Shown here: one piece after another, positions 33,857 through 41,725 of the stretch
Position numbering within the stretch: the stretch's first letter is position 1
How the letters are laid out: each line of letters starts with the position of its first letter
Assembly: GCF_905397285.1 (NCBI RefSeq)
Contig: NZ_CAJPUX010000009.1
Coordinates: forward strand, 1 to 64,000
Reading direction: 5' to 3'
Length of the DNA: 64,000 nucleotides
Source: Cupriavidus plantarum
Lineage (GTDB): Bacteria; Pseudomonadota; Gammaproteobacteria; Burkholderiales; Burkholderiaceae
Program-made: the position numbers and the translations under genes
Notes under the pieces: generated by a model
Told to the model about the DNA's origin: nothing
Seen by the model: the letters and a program-made list of their open reading frames with translations, nothing else
Databases searched by the model: none

Positions 33857-35200
33857 ATGTCCGCATCCGCAGTAAGCCAGGGACGCAACGTCGTCGTGAT
33901 CGGCACCCAGTGGGGTGACGAAGGCAAAGGGAAGATCGTCGATTGGCTTACCGACCAGGCAAAGGGCGTGGTGCGGTTCCAGGGTGGTCACAATGCAGGC
34001 CACACGCTGATCATCGGCGGCAAGAAGACCATTCTTCGACTGATTCCGTCGGGCATCATGCGCGACGGCACGGTCTGCTACATCGGCAATGGCGTCGTGC
34101 TGTCGCCCGAAGCGCTGTTCCGCGAGATCGAGGAGCTCGAGGCCGCCGGCCTGCAGGTGCAGAACCGCCTGCGTATCTCCGAAGCCACCACGCTGATCCT
34201 GCCGTACCACGTCGCCATCGACAAGGCGCGTGAAGCGCGCCGTGGCGCCGCGAAGATCGGCACGACCGGCCGCGGCATCGGTCCGGCCTACGAAGACAAG
34301 GTCGCGCGCCGCGCGTTACGCGTGCAGGATCTGTTCGACCCGAAGGCCTTCGCCGAGCGTCTGCGCGAGAACCTCGACTTCCACAACTTCATGCTGACGC
34401 AGTACCTCGGCGCCGAGGCGCTGGACTTCCAGCAGATCCTCGACGAGACGCTGGCCTACGCGCCGCGCCTGAAGCCTATGGTCGCGGACGTGTCGGCCGA
34501 GCTGTACGCGGTGAACGCCGCGGGCGGCAACCTCATGTTCGAGGGCGCGCAGGGCACGCTGCTGGACGTGGACCACGGTACGTACCCGTACGTGACGTCG
34601 AGCAACTGCGTGGCCGGTGCGGCCGCCGCGGGCGCGGGCGTGGGTCCGGGCCGCCTGAACTACATCCTCGGTATCACGAAGGCGTACTGCACGCGCGTGG
34701 GCTCGGGTCCGTTCCCGAGCGAGCTGTACGACAACGACAACCCGTCGCGTCAGGATCCGGTAGGCGTGCGCCTGGCCAACGTGGGCAAGGAATTCGGCTC
34801 GGTGACCGGCCGTCCGCGCCGCACGGGCTGGCTCGACGCCGCCGCGCTCAAGCGTTCGGTGCAGATCAACGGCGTGTCGGGCCTGTGCATGACCAAGCTC
34901 GACGTGCTCGACGGTCTCGAGACGCTCAAGCTGTGCGTCGGCTACGAGCTCGACGGCAAGACCGTGGACATCCTGCCGCGCGGCTCCGATGCGGTGGCCG
35001 CCTGCGTGCCGGTGTATGAGGAATTCCCGGGCTGGAACGAATCGACGTTTGGCGTGAAGAGCTGGGATGCGCTGCCGGAAGCGGCGCGCACCTACCTGAA
35101 GCGCGTCGAGGAAGTGGTTGGCATTCCGATCGACATGATCTCGACGGGTCCCGACCGCGACGAGACTATTCTGCTGCGTCACCCGTATCAAACGGCGTAA
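33857..35200 (+). CDS. purA: adenylosuccinate synthetase
   Basis: First step from IMP to AMP, joining IMP and aspartate with GTP. The 447-aa protein has the GTP-loop GDEGKGKIVDWL, the catalytic QGGHNAGHTL region, and GTTGRGIGPAYEDKVARRA. A TAGAAT -10 at 33823-33828 lies 28 bases before the ATG, and there is no strong Shine-Dalgarno. About ten residues before the core exceed the E. coli protein. Confidence 0.98.
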   Translation: MSASAVSQGRNVVVIGTQWGDEGKGKIVDWLTDQAKGVVRFQGGHNAGHTLIIGGKKTILRLIPSGIMRDGTVCYIGNGVVLSPEALFREIEELEAAGLQVQNRLRISEATTLILPYHVAIDKAREARRGAAKIGTTGRGIGPAYEDKVARRALRVQDLFDPKAFAERLRENLDFHNFMLTQYLGAEALDFQQILDETLAYAPRLKPMVADVSAELYAVNAAGGNLMFEGAQGTLLDVDHGTYPYVTSSNCVAGAAAAGAGVGPGRLNYILGITKAYCTRVGSGPFPSELYDNDNPSRQDPVGVRLANVGKEFGSVTGRPRRTGWLDAAALKRSVQINGVSGLCMTKLDVLDGLETLKLCVGYELDGKTVDILPRGSDAVAACVPVYEEFPGWNESTFGVKSWDALPEAARTYLKRVEEVVGIPIDMISTGPDRDETILLRHPYQTA

Positions 35201-35299
35201 TCGCGCAACAGGCGTCATGGCGGTGACGGCCACGGTGATACCCTCACGCGGCCGAAAAATAAAATGACCGCGGCGACACGAGCGTCGCGGCAATTCCCT

Positions 35300-35319
35300 C
35301 GGCCCGCAATCGCGGGCCG
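35300..35319 (+). terminator. Hairpin in the purA-phosphoribosyltransferase gap
   Basis: CGGCCCGC-AATC-GCGGGCCG, an eight-pair perfect stem followed by AAAGCTTTATC. There is no real T-tract, so it may only attenuate or stabilise. An imperfect CCGCGGCGAC/GTCGCGG stem lies just upstream. Confidence 0.45.
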
Positions 35320-35367
35320 AAAGCTTTATCGGTCGACCACGACTGAATAAAAAGAGCACAGCACAAC

Positions 35368-35937
35368 ATGAACCTCCCTACCAACGACGACGAGAACCTG
35401 TGGGTCTCGTGGGACGAATACCATCGGCTGATCGCGCGCCTCTCGCTGAACGTGCACGAATCGGGCTGGAAATTCGACAAGATCCTTTGCCTGGCACGTG
35501 GCGGCCTGCGTGTGGGCGACCAGATGTCGCGCATCTTCGACGTGCCGCTCGCGATCCTGGCGACAAGCAGCTATCGCGAGGCCGCGGGCACGCAGCAGGG
35601 CGAACTCGATATCGCGCAATACATCACGATGACGCGCGGCGAGCTGTCGGGCAGGATCCTGCTGGTCGATGACCTCGTCGACTCCGGCGTGACGCTCGAG
35701 CGCGTGGGCAAGCACCTCAAGGAGCGGTACCCGGCCGTGACCGACGTGCGCTCGGCGGTGATCTGGTACAAGGCCTGCTCGAAGGTCGAGCCCGACTACC
35801 ACGTGACGTTCCTCCCCTCGAACCCATGGATTCACCAGCCGTTCGAGGAGTACGACACGCTGCGGCCGCACAACCTCGCGGCCTGGCTCAAGCGCGGCAA
35901 GCGCGCGAGTCTGCTGGACGACGACAGCGCGGCCTGA
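35368..35937 (+). CDS. phosphoribosyltransferase (purine salvage type)
   Basis: Type I phosphoribosyltransferase of 189 aa. The PRPP-binding motif is ILLVDDLVDSGVTLE near residue 95. The N-terminal LSLNVHESGWKFDKILCLARGGLRVGDQ resembles xanthine/hypoxanthine-guanine phosphoribosyltransferases. It follows purA by 167 bases and so fits purine salvage. The specific base (guanine, xanthine or hypoxanthine) cannot be fixed from the sequence. Confidence 0.9.
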   Translation: MNLPTNDDENLWVSWDEYHRLIARLSLNVHESGWKFDKILCLARGGLRVGDQMSRIFDVPLAILATSSYREAAGTQQGELDIAQYITMTRGELSGRILLVDDLVDSGVTLERVGKHLKERYPAVTDVRSAVIWYKACSKVEPDYHVTFLPSNPWIHQPFEEYDTLRPHNLAAWLKRGKRASLLDDDSAA

Positions 35938-35957
35938 GCGCGGCCTGAGCGCGCGCG

Positions 35958-36584
35958 TCAGTAGCCGACCGTGAAACGCCGCCGCGTATGCCGCGGCGTT
36001 TCCACTTCATCGAGCATCGCGACCGCGTAGTCCTCGATCGAAATCGCGCTCTTGCCCGCGGCGTCGACGAGCAGGTCATCCTGTCCCAGACGGAACTTGC
36101 CCGTGCGCTCGCCGGGCAGCAGCAGCGCGGACGGCGACAGAAACGTCCAATCGAGCGTGGAGTCCGCGGGCTCTGCCTCGAGCGTGTTCAGGAATTGGCG
36201 GCCCGCGAGCGCTTCCGCCTTGTATGCCTCCGGAAAATCGGGCGTATCGACGATCTGCACGCCCGGTGCGCCGAACAGGCTGCCCGCGCCACCCACCACC
36301 AGCAGACGCGGGGCGTTGTCGCCCACGCGCTTTACCGCGTCGACGATGAGGCGGGGATCGGTGCCCAGAAACTTCAGCGAACTGATGACGGCGTCGTGGC
36401 CGGCGAACGCCTGCGAGAGCGCATCGGCATGGCTCACGTCGATGTTTTTCGCAGTGAGGCCGGCGCGTGCGGGCAGGCTTTCGGCGCTGCGCGCGAGCGC
36501 GGTGACCTGATGGCCGCGTTGCAGGGCTTCATTCACGAGGCGCGTGCCGACGTTGCCGGTGGCGCCGAGGATGGCGATCTTCAT
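35958..36584 (-). CDS. NAD(P)-binding atypical short-chain oxidoreductase (YwnB-like)
   Basis: A 208-aa NmrA/atypical-SDR protein with the N-terminal dinucleotide motif IAILGATGNVGTRLVNEAL. Further features of the family are DAVISSLKF and LLVVGGAGSLF. The classical YxxxK catalytic pair is not obvious, so it may be a redox sensor, a flavin/NADPH reductase or a binding protein. It lies 67 bases downstream of an Rrf2-type regulator gene on the same strand. An operator-like palindrome lies 28 bases before its ATG, matched by a second copy before the regulator. A pair of this kind is known as ywnA-ywnB in Bacillus. Confidence 0.88.
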   Translation of the reverse strand: MKIAILGATGNVGTRLVNEALQRGHQVTALARSAESLPARAGLTAKNIDVSHADALSQAFAGHDAVISSLKFLGTDPRLIVDAVKRVGDNAPRLLVVGGAGSLFGAPGVQIVDTPDFPEAYKAEALAGRQFLNTLEAEPADSTLDWTFLSPSALLLPGERTGKFRLGQDDLLVDAAGKSAISIEDYAVAMLDEVETPRHTRRRFTVGY

Positions 36585-36611
36585 GGTGCTCCTTGTTAAA
36601 GATAAAGTCTG

Positions 36612-36638
36612 GATATGAAACTACGTCAGTTACATATC
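36612..36638. promoter_or_regulatory. Operator-like palindrome before the oxidoreductase gene (site A)
   Basis: A 27-base imperfect palindrome. Its left half begins GATATGAAACTA and its right half ends CAGTTACATATC. It lies 28-54 bases upstream of the oxidoreductase ATG. It matches site B at 37099-37125 in 19 of 27 positions, including the GAAAC and GTTAC cores. Confidence 0.65.
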
Positions 36639-36651
36639 GAGGCAAAAAAAT

Positions 36652-37086
36652 TCAGCGCTTTCGGCGCTGACCGGCGCGCTCGACATCGGCGAGCATGCCG
36701 GCGATCGTGACATCCGCGAGCGCCGCGTCCATGGCCGCCTGCGCGCGGTCTGCGACGTTGCGCAGGGCGCCCGTGATCTCGCGGCCGACGAGGCACGCCG
36801 GGTTCGGCGCGCTCTGATGCAGCGTGATCAGCGCGCTGGTCTCAACCGCCCGGAATACCTCGAGCAGCGTGATGGCGTCCGCGGGACGCGCCAGCATCGC
36901 GCCGCCGGTGCTGCCCATCGTGGTCGAGACGAAACCGGCGTCGGTCAGCGCGCCGATCATGCGGCGGATCAGCGCGGGATTCGTGCCGACACTGCCCGCG
37001 ATCCACGACGAGGACAGCGGTTCCTTCGCCTGCGCAAGCAGGGTAAGGATATGGACGGCGACGGCGAATCGGCTGCTGGTGCTCAT
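36652..37086 (-). CDS. Rrf2-family transcriptional regulator
   Basis: A 144-aa winged-helix regulator (MSTSSRFAVAVHILTLLAQ... LIRRMIGALTDAGFV). It has one cysteine, Cys98 in NPACLVG, so it cannot hold a three-cysteine iron-sulfur cluster like IscR or NsrR. It is closer to YwnA-like members that may sense thiol or electrophile stress. It most likely represses itself and the oxidoreductase through the two matching palindromes at 36612 and 37099. The 265-base gap upstream holds the operator and nothing else I recognise before the tRNA terminator. Confidence 0.9.
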   Translation of the reverse strand: MSTSSRFAVAVHILTLLAQAKEPLSSSWIAGSVGTNPALIRRMIGALTDAGFVSTTMGSTGGAMLARPADAITLLEVFRAVETSALITLHQSAPNPACLVGREITGALRNVADRAQAAMDAALADVTIAGMLADVERAGQRRKR

Positions 37087-37098
37087 GCTGGAAGTCTT

Positions 37099-37125
37099 GA
37101 TGTGAAACCATCATAGTTACAGATG
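37099..37125. promoter_or_regulatory. Operator-like palindrome before the Rrf2 gene (site B)
   Basis: This 27-base site contains GATGTGAAACCA and ATAGTTACAGATG. It lies 13-39 bases upstream of the regulator's ATG (minus strand) and matches site A. Its position implies autoregulation. Confidence 0.65.
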
Positions 37126-37301
37126 GCGGGACATGTCAAGATAATGCCGGAATCGCCACTGATTGCTGATACACTCATTCACGGTGCATTCAGGTGTCAT
37201 TCGCCAGGGAAACCTGCTCAGGGAACTTGAATGCGGACCGATATAAGAAGGAAGGGGAGTTTCGATTGAATAGGAATGACAGGGATAACCGCGGAGACAA
37301 C

Positions 37302-37333
37302 AAAAAACCCGCAAGCTCGAAAGCGTTGCGGGT
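37302..37333 (-). terminator. Rho-independent terminator of tRNA-Leu
   Basis: Read on the minus strand: AACCCGCAA...TTGCGGG followed by TTTTTTG. The stem has a short inner GC pair and a TCGAAA-type loop. It lies 18 bases past the tRNA 3' end. Confidence 0.85.
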
Positions 37334-37351
37334 TCTCTGCAGGAATATCCT

Positions 37352-37438
37352 TGGTGCCCAGGAGAGGACTCGAACCTCCACAGTGTTGCCACCGCTAGGA
37401 CCTGAACCTAGTGCGTCTACCAATTCCGCCACCTGGGC
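37352..37438 (-). tRNA. tRNA-Leu, anticodon CAG
   Basis: An 87-base gene with encoded CCA. On the minus strand the acceptor arm is GCCCAGG/CCTGGGC. The D-arm is GGCGGAATTGGTAGACGC. The anticodon stem is CTAGG/CCTAG around the loop TTCAGGT, giving anticodon CAG. The long variable arm (CGGTGGCAACACTG) is typical of leucine tRNAs, and the T-loop is GTTCGAG. A near-consensus promoter and a terminator bracket it. It reads the CUG codon, the major leucine codon in this GC-rich genome. Confidence 0.97.
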
Positions 37439-37463
37439 AGGTGTCGAAACAACCGAAGCGGCC

Positions 37464-37491
37464 ATTATAGCGACCGTATAACGTTTGTCAA
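37464..37491 (-). promoter_or_regulatory. Near-consensus sigma70 promoter of tRNA-Leu
   Basis: On the minus strand TTGACA (37491-37486), 16-base spacer, TATAAT (37469-37464). The start would be near 37457, giving a short tRNA leader. It is the strongest sigma70 promoter visible in the window. It lies within the 66-base gap to rnr, 13 bases from the rnr start codon. Confidence 0.93.
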
Positions 37492-37504
37492 ATAGTTTCC
37501 AAAA

Positions 37505-40132
37505 TTGAATCAGAACAACTATCCGATCCCAAGCCGGGAAGAAATCCTCGGCGTGCTCAGAACTTCGGGGTCGCCGCAGTCGGCCGGCGATATCGCCAAG
37601 GCTCTCTCCGTCACGCGCAAGGAGCATGACGGCTTTCAGAAGCGCCTCGCCGCCATGGAGCGCGACGGTCAGATCGAACTGAACCGCAAGGGCCGCTACG
37701 AACTCGCGCACCAGCCGAACTTCGTGCTGGGCCGCGTGCAGGGTCACCGCGATGGCTTCGGCTTCCTGATCCGCGATGACGGCGAGGACGATATCTTCCT
37801 GCCCGAGCGTGAACTGCAGAAAGCCATGCACAACGACCGCGCGCAGGTGCGCGTGATCGGTTACGACCGCCGTGGACGTCCGGAAGGGCAGATCGTCGAG
37901 ATCGTCGAACGTGCCAACCGCTATGTGATCGGCCGCCTGTTATCGGAAAACGGCGTGCTCGTCGTGGCGCCGGAAGACAAGCGCATTGGCCAGGACATCC
38001 TCATTCCGCCGAAGTCGCAAGGCAAGGCGCGCGTAGGCCAGGTCGTGAGCGTGGAGCTCGTCGAATGGCCGGACCGTTACGTGCAGCCGGTCGGCCGCGT
38101 GGTGGAAGTGCTCGGCGATATCGACGATCCGGGCATGGAGATCGAGATCGCGGTACGCAAGTATGGCGTGCCGCATCAGTTCTCCGCCGCCGCGGCCAAG
38201 GAAGCGCAGGCGCTGCCCGATGTGGTGCGCCAGCAGGACCTCGATCATCGCATCGACCTGCGCGATGTGCCGCTGGTCACGATCGACGGCGAAGACGCGC
38301 GCGACTTCGACGATGCCGTGTATTGCGAGCCCGTGAAGATCGGCCGCACGAAGGGCTGGCGCCTGATCGTCGCCATCGCGGACGTGTCGCACTACGTGCG
38401 TCCCGGATCGCCGCTCGACGCCGATGCGCTCGACCGCGCGACGTCCGTCTACTTCCCACGCCGCGTGATTCCGATGCTTCCGGAGAAGCTGTCGAACGGG
38501 CTGTGCTCGCTCAACCCGCAGGTGGACCGTCTGTGCATGGTCTGCGATGCGGTGATCACGAGCAAGGGCGAGATCAAGGGTTACCAGTTCTATCCGGCGG
38601 TGATGCACTCGGCCGCACGCCTGACCTACAACGAGGTCTGGGCCGTGCTGTCGAACACGAAGGGCCCCGAGGCCCACAAGCGTGGCGAGCTGGTGCCGCA
38701 TCTGCAGAACCTGTACGAACTGTTCCAGGTCCTGCTCAAGGCGCGCCGCGAACGCGGCGCGATCGACTTCGATACGACCGAGACGTACATCGTGTGCAAT
38801 GCGCAGGGCAAGATCGAGCAGATCCTGCCACGCACGCGCAACGACGCGCACCGGCTCATCGAGGAGTGCATGCTGACCGCCAACGTGTGCGCGGCGGACT
38901 TCCTCGAGCGCTTCAAGCACCCGACGCTGTACCGCATCCACGCGGGCCCCGGTGAAGAGAAGCTGAAGAACCTGCGCGAGTTCCTGAAGACCGCGGGCCT
39001 GTCGCTCGGCGGCGGCGACAAGCCGCAGGCGTCCGACTACGCGGAGGTCATGGACAAGATCAAGTCGCGTCCCGATGCGCCGATGCTGCAGACCATGCTG
39101 CTGCGCTCGATGCAGCAGGCCGTCTACAGCCCCGACAATATCGGCCACTTCGGCCTGGCCTACGAGGCCTACGCGCACTTCACCAGCCCGATCCGGCGTT
39201 ATCCCGATCTGCTCGTGCATCGCGCGATCAAGGCGGTGCTCGCGCATACGAAGTACCAGCCGGCGTTCGCGCCGGGCACCGAGTTCAATACGTCGATCTC
39301 GCCCAAGGCCCGCCGCATGCAGGCCAAGGATGCCGAGCAGCGCGCGGAGGCCACGGCCGCGCGCGCGCGCCGCAACGAAGCGATCTGGGACGAGCTCGGC
39401 CTGCATTGCTCGGCCAACGAGCGCCGTGCCGACGAGGCGTCGCGCGATGTGGAGGCCTGGCTCAAGTGCTACTTCATGCGCGACAAGCTAGGCAGCGATT
39501 TCGCGGGCACCGTCAGCGCGGTCACGTCGTTCGGCATCTTCGTGCAGCTCGACGAGCTGTATGTCGAGGGCCTCGTGCATGTGACCGAGCTCGGCAGCGA
39601 CTACTTCCAGTTCGACGAGGCGCGCAACGAGCTGCGCGGCGAGCGTACGGGTATCCGTTACCGCCTGACCGATCGCGTGCGCGTGCAGGTATCGCGCGTG
39701 GACCTCGACGCGCGGAAGATCGACTTCCGACTCGTGCAGGAGCCGTCGGCCAAGTCGCTCCGCGCGCGCGTCGCGGGCCCCGAGGCGCAGCCGCGCGTAC
39801 CGGCCGCCCATGCCGTGCCCGCGCGCAAGAAGGGCCGCCAGCTGGCGGCGCTGCTGGGCGGTACGTCCAAGCCCGAGGAGTCGTTCGACGAGACGCTCGA
39901 TCGCGTGATCGAGGAGCAGCCGGTGTTCGAGGCGGTGATCACGCCGATGAAACCGAACCTGGCGAACGTTGGCCATAGTGGCCACGCCACGCACAAGACG
40001 CCCGGCGGCAAGCCGGCGAAGCGTGCGGCCAAGCCGAAGCCCGCGCATCTGGAAAAGACGCGCAAGCCCGCGAGCAAGGCGCGCGGCGCCAAGACGGCCA
40101 GCAAGGGTCCGCGCGCCGCTCGCAAGCGATAA
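37505..40132 (+). CDS. rnr: ribonuclease R
   Basis: Processive 3'-5' exoribonuclease that degrades structured RNA. Domain order is an N-terminal HTH (about 12-65), cold-shock domains, the RNB catalytic domain with GEDARDFDDAVY, the S1 domain (GTVSAVTSFGIFVQLDELYVEGLVHV) and a Lys/Ala/Arg-rich tail of about 120 residues. Initiation is at TTG 37505: an in-frame TAG stands at 37493, and the next residues include YPIPSREEIL, which matches the conserved start of E. coli RNase R. No Shine-Dalgarno precedes it. At 875 aa it is slightly longer than E. coli RNase R (813 aa). Confidence 0.96.
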   Translation: MNQNNYPIPSREEILGVLRTSGSPQSAGDIAKALSVTRKEHDGFQKRLAAMERDGQIELNRKGRYELAHQPNFVLGRVQGHRDGFGFLIRDDGEDDIFLPERELQKAMHNDRAQVRVIGYDRRGRPEGQIVEIVERANRYVIGRLLSENGVLVVAPEDKRIGQDILIPPKSQGKARVGQVVSVELVEWPDRYVQPVGRVVEVLGDIDDPGMEIEIAVRKYGVPHQFSAAAAKEAQALPDVVRQQDLDHRIDLRDVPLVTIDGEDARDFDDAVYCEPVKIGRTKGWRLIVAIADVSHYVRPGSPLDADALDRATSVYFPRRVIPMLPEKLSNGLCSLNPQVDRLCMVCDAVITSKGEIKGYQFYPAVMHSAARLTYNEVWAVLSNTKGPEAHKRGELVPHLQNLYELFQVLLKARRERGAIDFDTTETYIVCNAQGKIEQILPRTRNDAHRLIEECMLTANVCAADFLERFKHPTLYRIHAGPGEEKLKNLREFLKTAGLSLGGGDKPQASDYAEVMDKIKSRPDAPMLQTMLLRSMQQAVYSPDNIGHFGLAYEAYAHFTSPIRRYPDLLVHRAIKAVLAHTKYQPAFAPGTEFNTSISPKARRMQAKDAEQRAEATAARARRNEAIWDELGLHCSANERRADEASRDVEAWLKCYFMRDKLGSDFAGTVSAVTSFGIFVQLDELYVEGLVHVTELGSDYFQFDEARNELRGERTGIRYRLTDRVRVQVSRVDLDARKIDFRLVQEPSAKSLRARVAGPEAQPRVPAAHAVPARKKGRQLAALLGGTSKPEESFDETLDRVIEEQPVFEAVITPMKPNLANVGHSGHATHKTPGGKPAKRAAKPKPAHLEKTRKPASKARGAKTASKGPRAARKR

Positions 40133-40161
40133 CGCGGATAGAAGCGCCAAGCGCTAAGCTG

Positions 40162-40199
40162 CGCGTCCTCTTCCGGGCACGGGGGAGGACGCGTTTTTT
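40162..40199 (+). terminator. Rho-independent terminator after rnr
   Basis: CGCGTCCTC (40162-40170) pairs perfectly with GAGGACGCG (40185-40193), followed by T6. This closes rnr just before the rlmB promoter. Confidence 0.92.
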
Positions 40200-40232
40200 C
40201 TTGCGCGGCGGGATATCCCCTACAATCCCGCC
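40198..40232 (+). promoter_or_regulatory. Promoter of rlmB with start at the ATG (leaderless)
   Basis: TACAAT at 40221-40226 lies six bases before the ATG at 40233. A weak -35 (TTCTTG, 40198-40203) is spaced by 17. No Shine-Dalgarno is present. The arrangement copies that of surE: TACAATC, a short GC stretch, then ATG. Confidence 0.5.
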
Positions 40233-40976
40233 ATGGCCAAGCAAAAACTCCTGATCGGCTTTCATGCCGTCACTGCACGCCTTCGCCAGGACGCGAAGGG
40301 TGTATCCGATGTCTATATCGAAGCCTCGCGCCGCGACCGGCGCATGCAGGACTTCGTCAAACTCGCCGAAAGCCTCGGCGTCCGGCTGCATCCCGTGGAT
40401 GCGGACCGCCTGCGCGGCATGGCGGGCACCGACCGCCACCAGGGCGTGGTCGCGCGCGCGGAGGAAGTTTCGCTCGCGCTGAACCTCGATGAGCTGCTCG
40501 ACGGCATCGAGGGGACGCCGCTGCTGCTGATTCTCGATGGCGTGACCGATCCCCATAACCTCGGTGCCTGCCTCCGCGTGGCGGATGGTGCGGGTGCGCA
40601 CGCGGTCATCGCGCCGAAGGACCGCAGCGTCGGCCTCAACGCGACCGTGGCCAAGGTGGCCAGCGGTGCCGCGGAAACCGTCCCCTACATCACCGTGACC
40701 AACCTGGCGCGCACGCTCCGCGAGCTGCAGGAGCGCGGTATCTGGGTGGTTGGCACGGCCGATGGCACGGACAAGTCGCTGTACGACGTCGACCTCAAGG
40801 GGCCGATGGCCATCGTAATGGGCGCGGAAGGGGAGGGCATGCGCCGCCTGACGCGCGAGACCTGCGACGAGCTGGTCGGCATTCCGATGGCGGGCGGCGT
40901 CGAAAGCCTCAACGTCTCCGTCGCGAGCGGCGTCTGTCTGTATGAGGCGGTGCGTCAGCGGCGCCTGCCGAAGTAA
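40233..40976 (+). CDS. rlmB: 23S rRNA (guanosine-2251-2'-O)-methyltransferase RlmB
   Basis: SPOUT-family methyltransferase of 247 aa. An N-terminal L30e-like substrate-binding domain (FHAVTARLRQDAKGVSDVY) leads into the knotted SpoU domain. That domain has LILDGVTDPHNLGACLRVAD, MGAEGEGMRRLTRETCDE and the C-terminal MAGGVESLNVSVASGVCLYE. It follows rnr as in E. coli (rnr-rlmB), behind a terminator and its own promoter. Confidence 0.97.
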   Translation: MAKQKLLIGFHAVTARLRQDAKGVSDVYIEASRRDRRMQDFVKLAESLGVRLHPVDADRLRGMAGTDRHQGVVARAEEVSLALNLDELLDGIEGTPLLLILDGVTDPHNLGACLRVADGAGAHAVIAPKDRSVGLNATVAKVASGAAETVPYITVTNLARTLRELQERGIWVVGTADGTDKSLYDVDLKGPMAIVMGAEGEGMRRLTRETCDELVGIPMAGGVESLNVSVASGVCLYEAVRQRRLPK

Positions 40977-40990
40977 GCGTCGGGCAAGCG

Positions 40991-41716
40991 ATGGATGCCA
41001 ACGCGCTGGCCGAGGCGCGCGCGCGGATCGGGCAGGCGCGCAACGTCTTCGTCCTGACCGGGGCGGGAATTTCCGCCGAGTCCGGCGTACCGACGTTTCG
41101 CGACGCGCTCACGGGGTTGTGGGCGCGATTCGATCCGGAAGAACTCGCGACCGAGGCCGCGTACCGCCGCCAGCCGACGCTGGTATGGCAGTGGTACGCG
41201 CATCGTCGCGCGCTCGTCGCCGCCACGCATCCGAATCCGGCACACCATGCGCTGGTGCGACTGGCCGCACGCAAGCCGGTGACGCTCGTCACGCAGAACG
41301 TTGACGGCCTGCATCAGCGCGCGGGCAGCGAGCATGTGGTGGAGCTGCACGGCAACCTGTTCGCGCACAAGTGGCTCGATACCTGCGGCAAGTGCGATAC
41401 GGTGCCGCCAATTCCCGGCGAGCCGCCGCGGTGCGCGCTGTGCGGCGCGCTGATGCGGCCCGGCGTGGTGTGGTTCGGCGAAGATCTGCCGCGCGTGGCG
41501 CGCTATCGCGCCGAATATGCGGCGGAGCACAGCGATGTGTGCCTCGTGGTGGGGACGTCGGGGATGGTGTATCCGGCCGCGGCGCTGCCGGGGGTGGCGA
41601 AGGATAACGGTGCGACCGTGATCGTCGTCAATCCGCAGCCGTCGGCGCTCGATGCCACGGCCGATATCGCGCTGAGCGGCGCGGCAGGGGAAACCCTGCC
41701 GCTGCTGTGGGACTGA
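40991..41716 (+). CDS. cobB: NAD-dependent protein deacylase of the sirtuin family
   Basis: Sirtuin of 241 aa. NAD-site motifs are GAGISAESGVPTFRD and TQNVDGLHQRAG; the catalytic His lies in ELHGNLF. Zinc cysteines are seen in CGKC and CALCG. Tyr69 and Arg72 in WYAHRR form the YxxR pair that marks class III sirtuins, which remove succinyl or malonyl groups as well as acetyl. It starts 14 bases after rlmB and is likely co-transcribed. It converges on tal with nine bases between them. Confidence 0.93.
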   Translation: MDANALAEARARIGQARNVFVLTGAGISAESGVPTFRDALTGLWARFDPEELATEAAYRRQPTLVWQWYAHRRALVAATHPNPAHHALVRLAARKPVTLVTQNVDGLHQRAGSEHVVELHGNLFAHKWLDTCGKCDTVPPIPGEPPRCALCGALMRPGVVWFGEDLPRVARYRAEYAAEHSDVCLVVGTSGMVYPAAALPGVAKDNGATVIVVNPQPSALDATADIALSGAAGETLPLLWD

Positions 41717-41725
41717 TCTCTTTTT

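Noticed and set aside
37117..37392. A 91-aa minus-strand frame between the Rrf2 gene and tRNA-Leu.
   Set aside because: It overlaps the tRNA and its terminator; no coding character.
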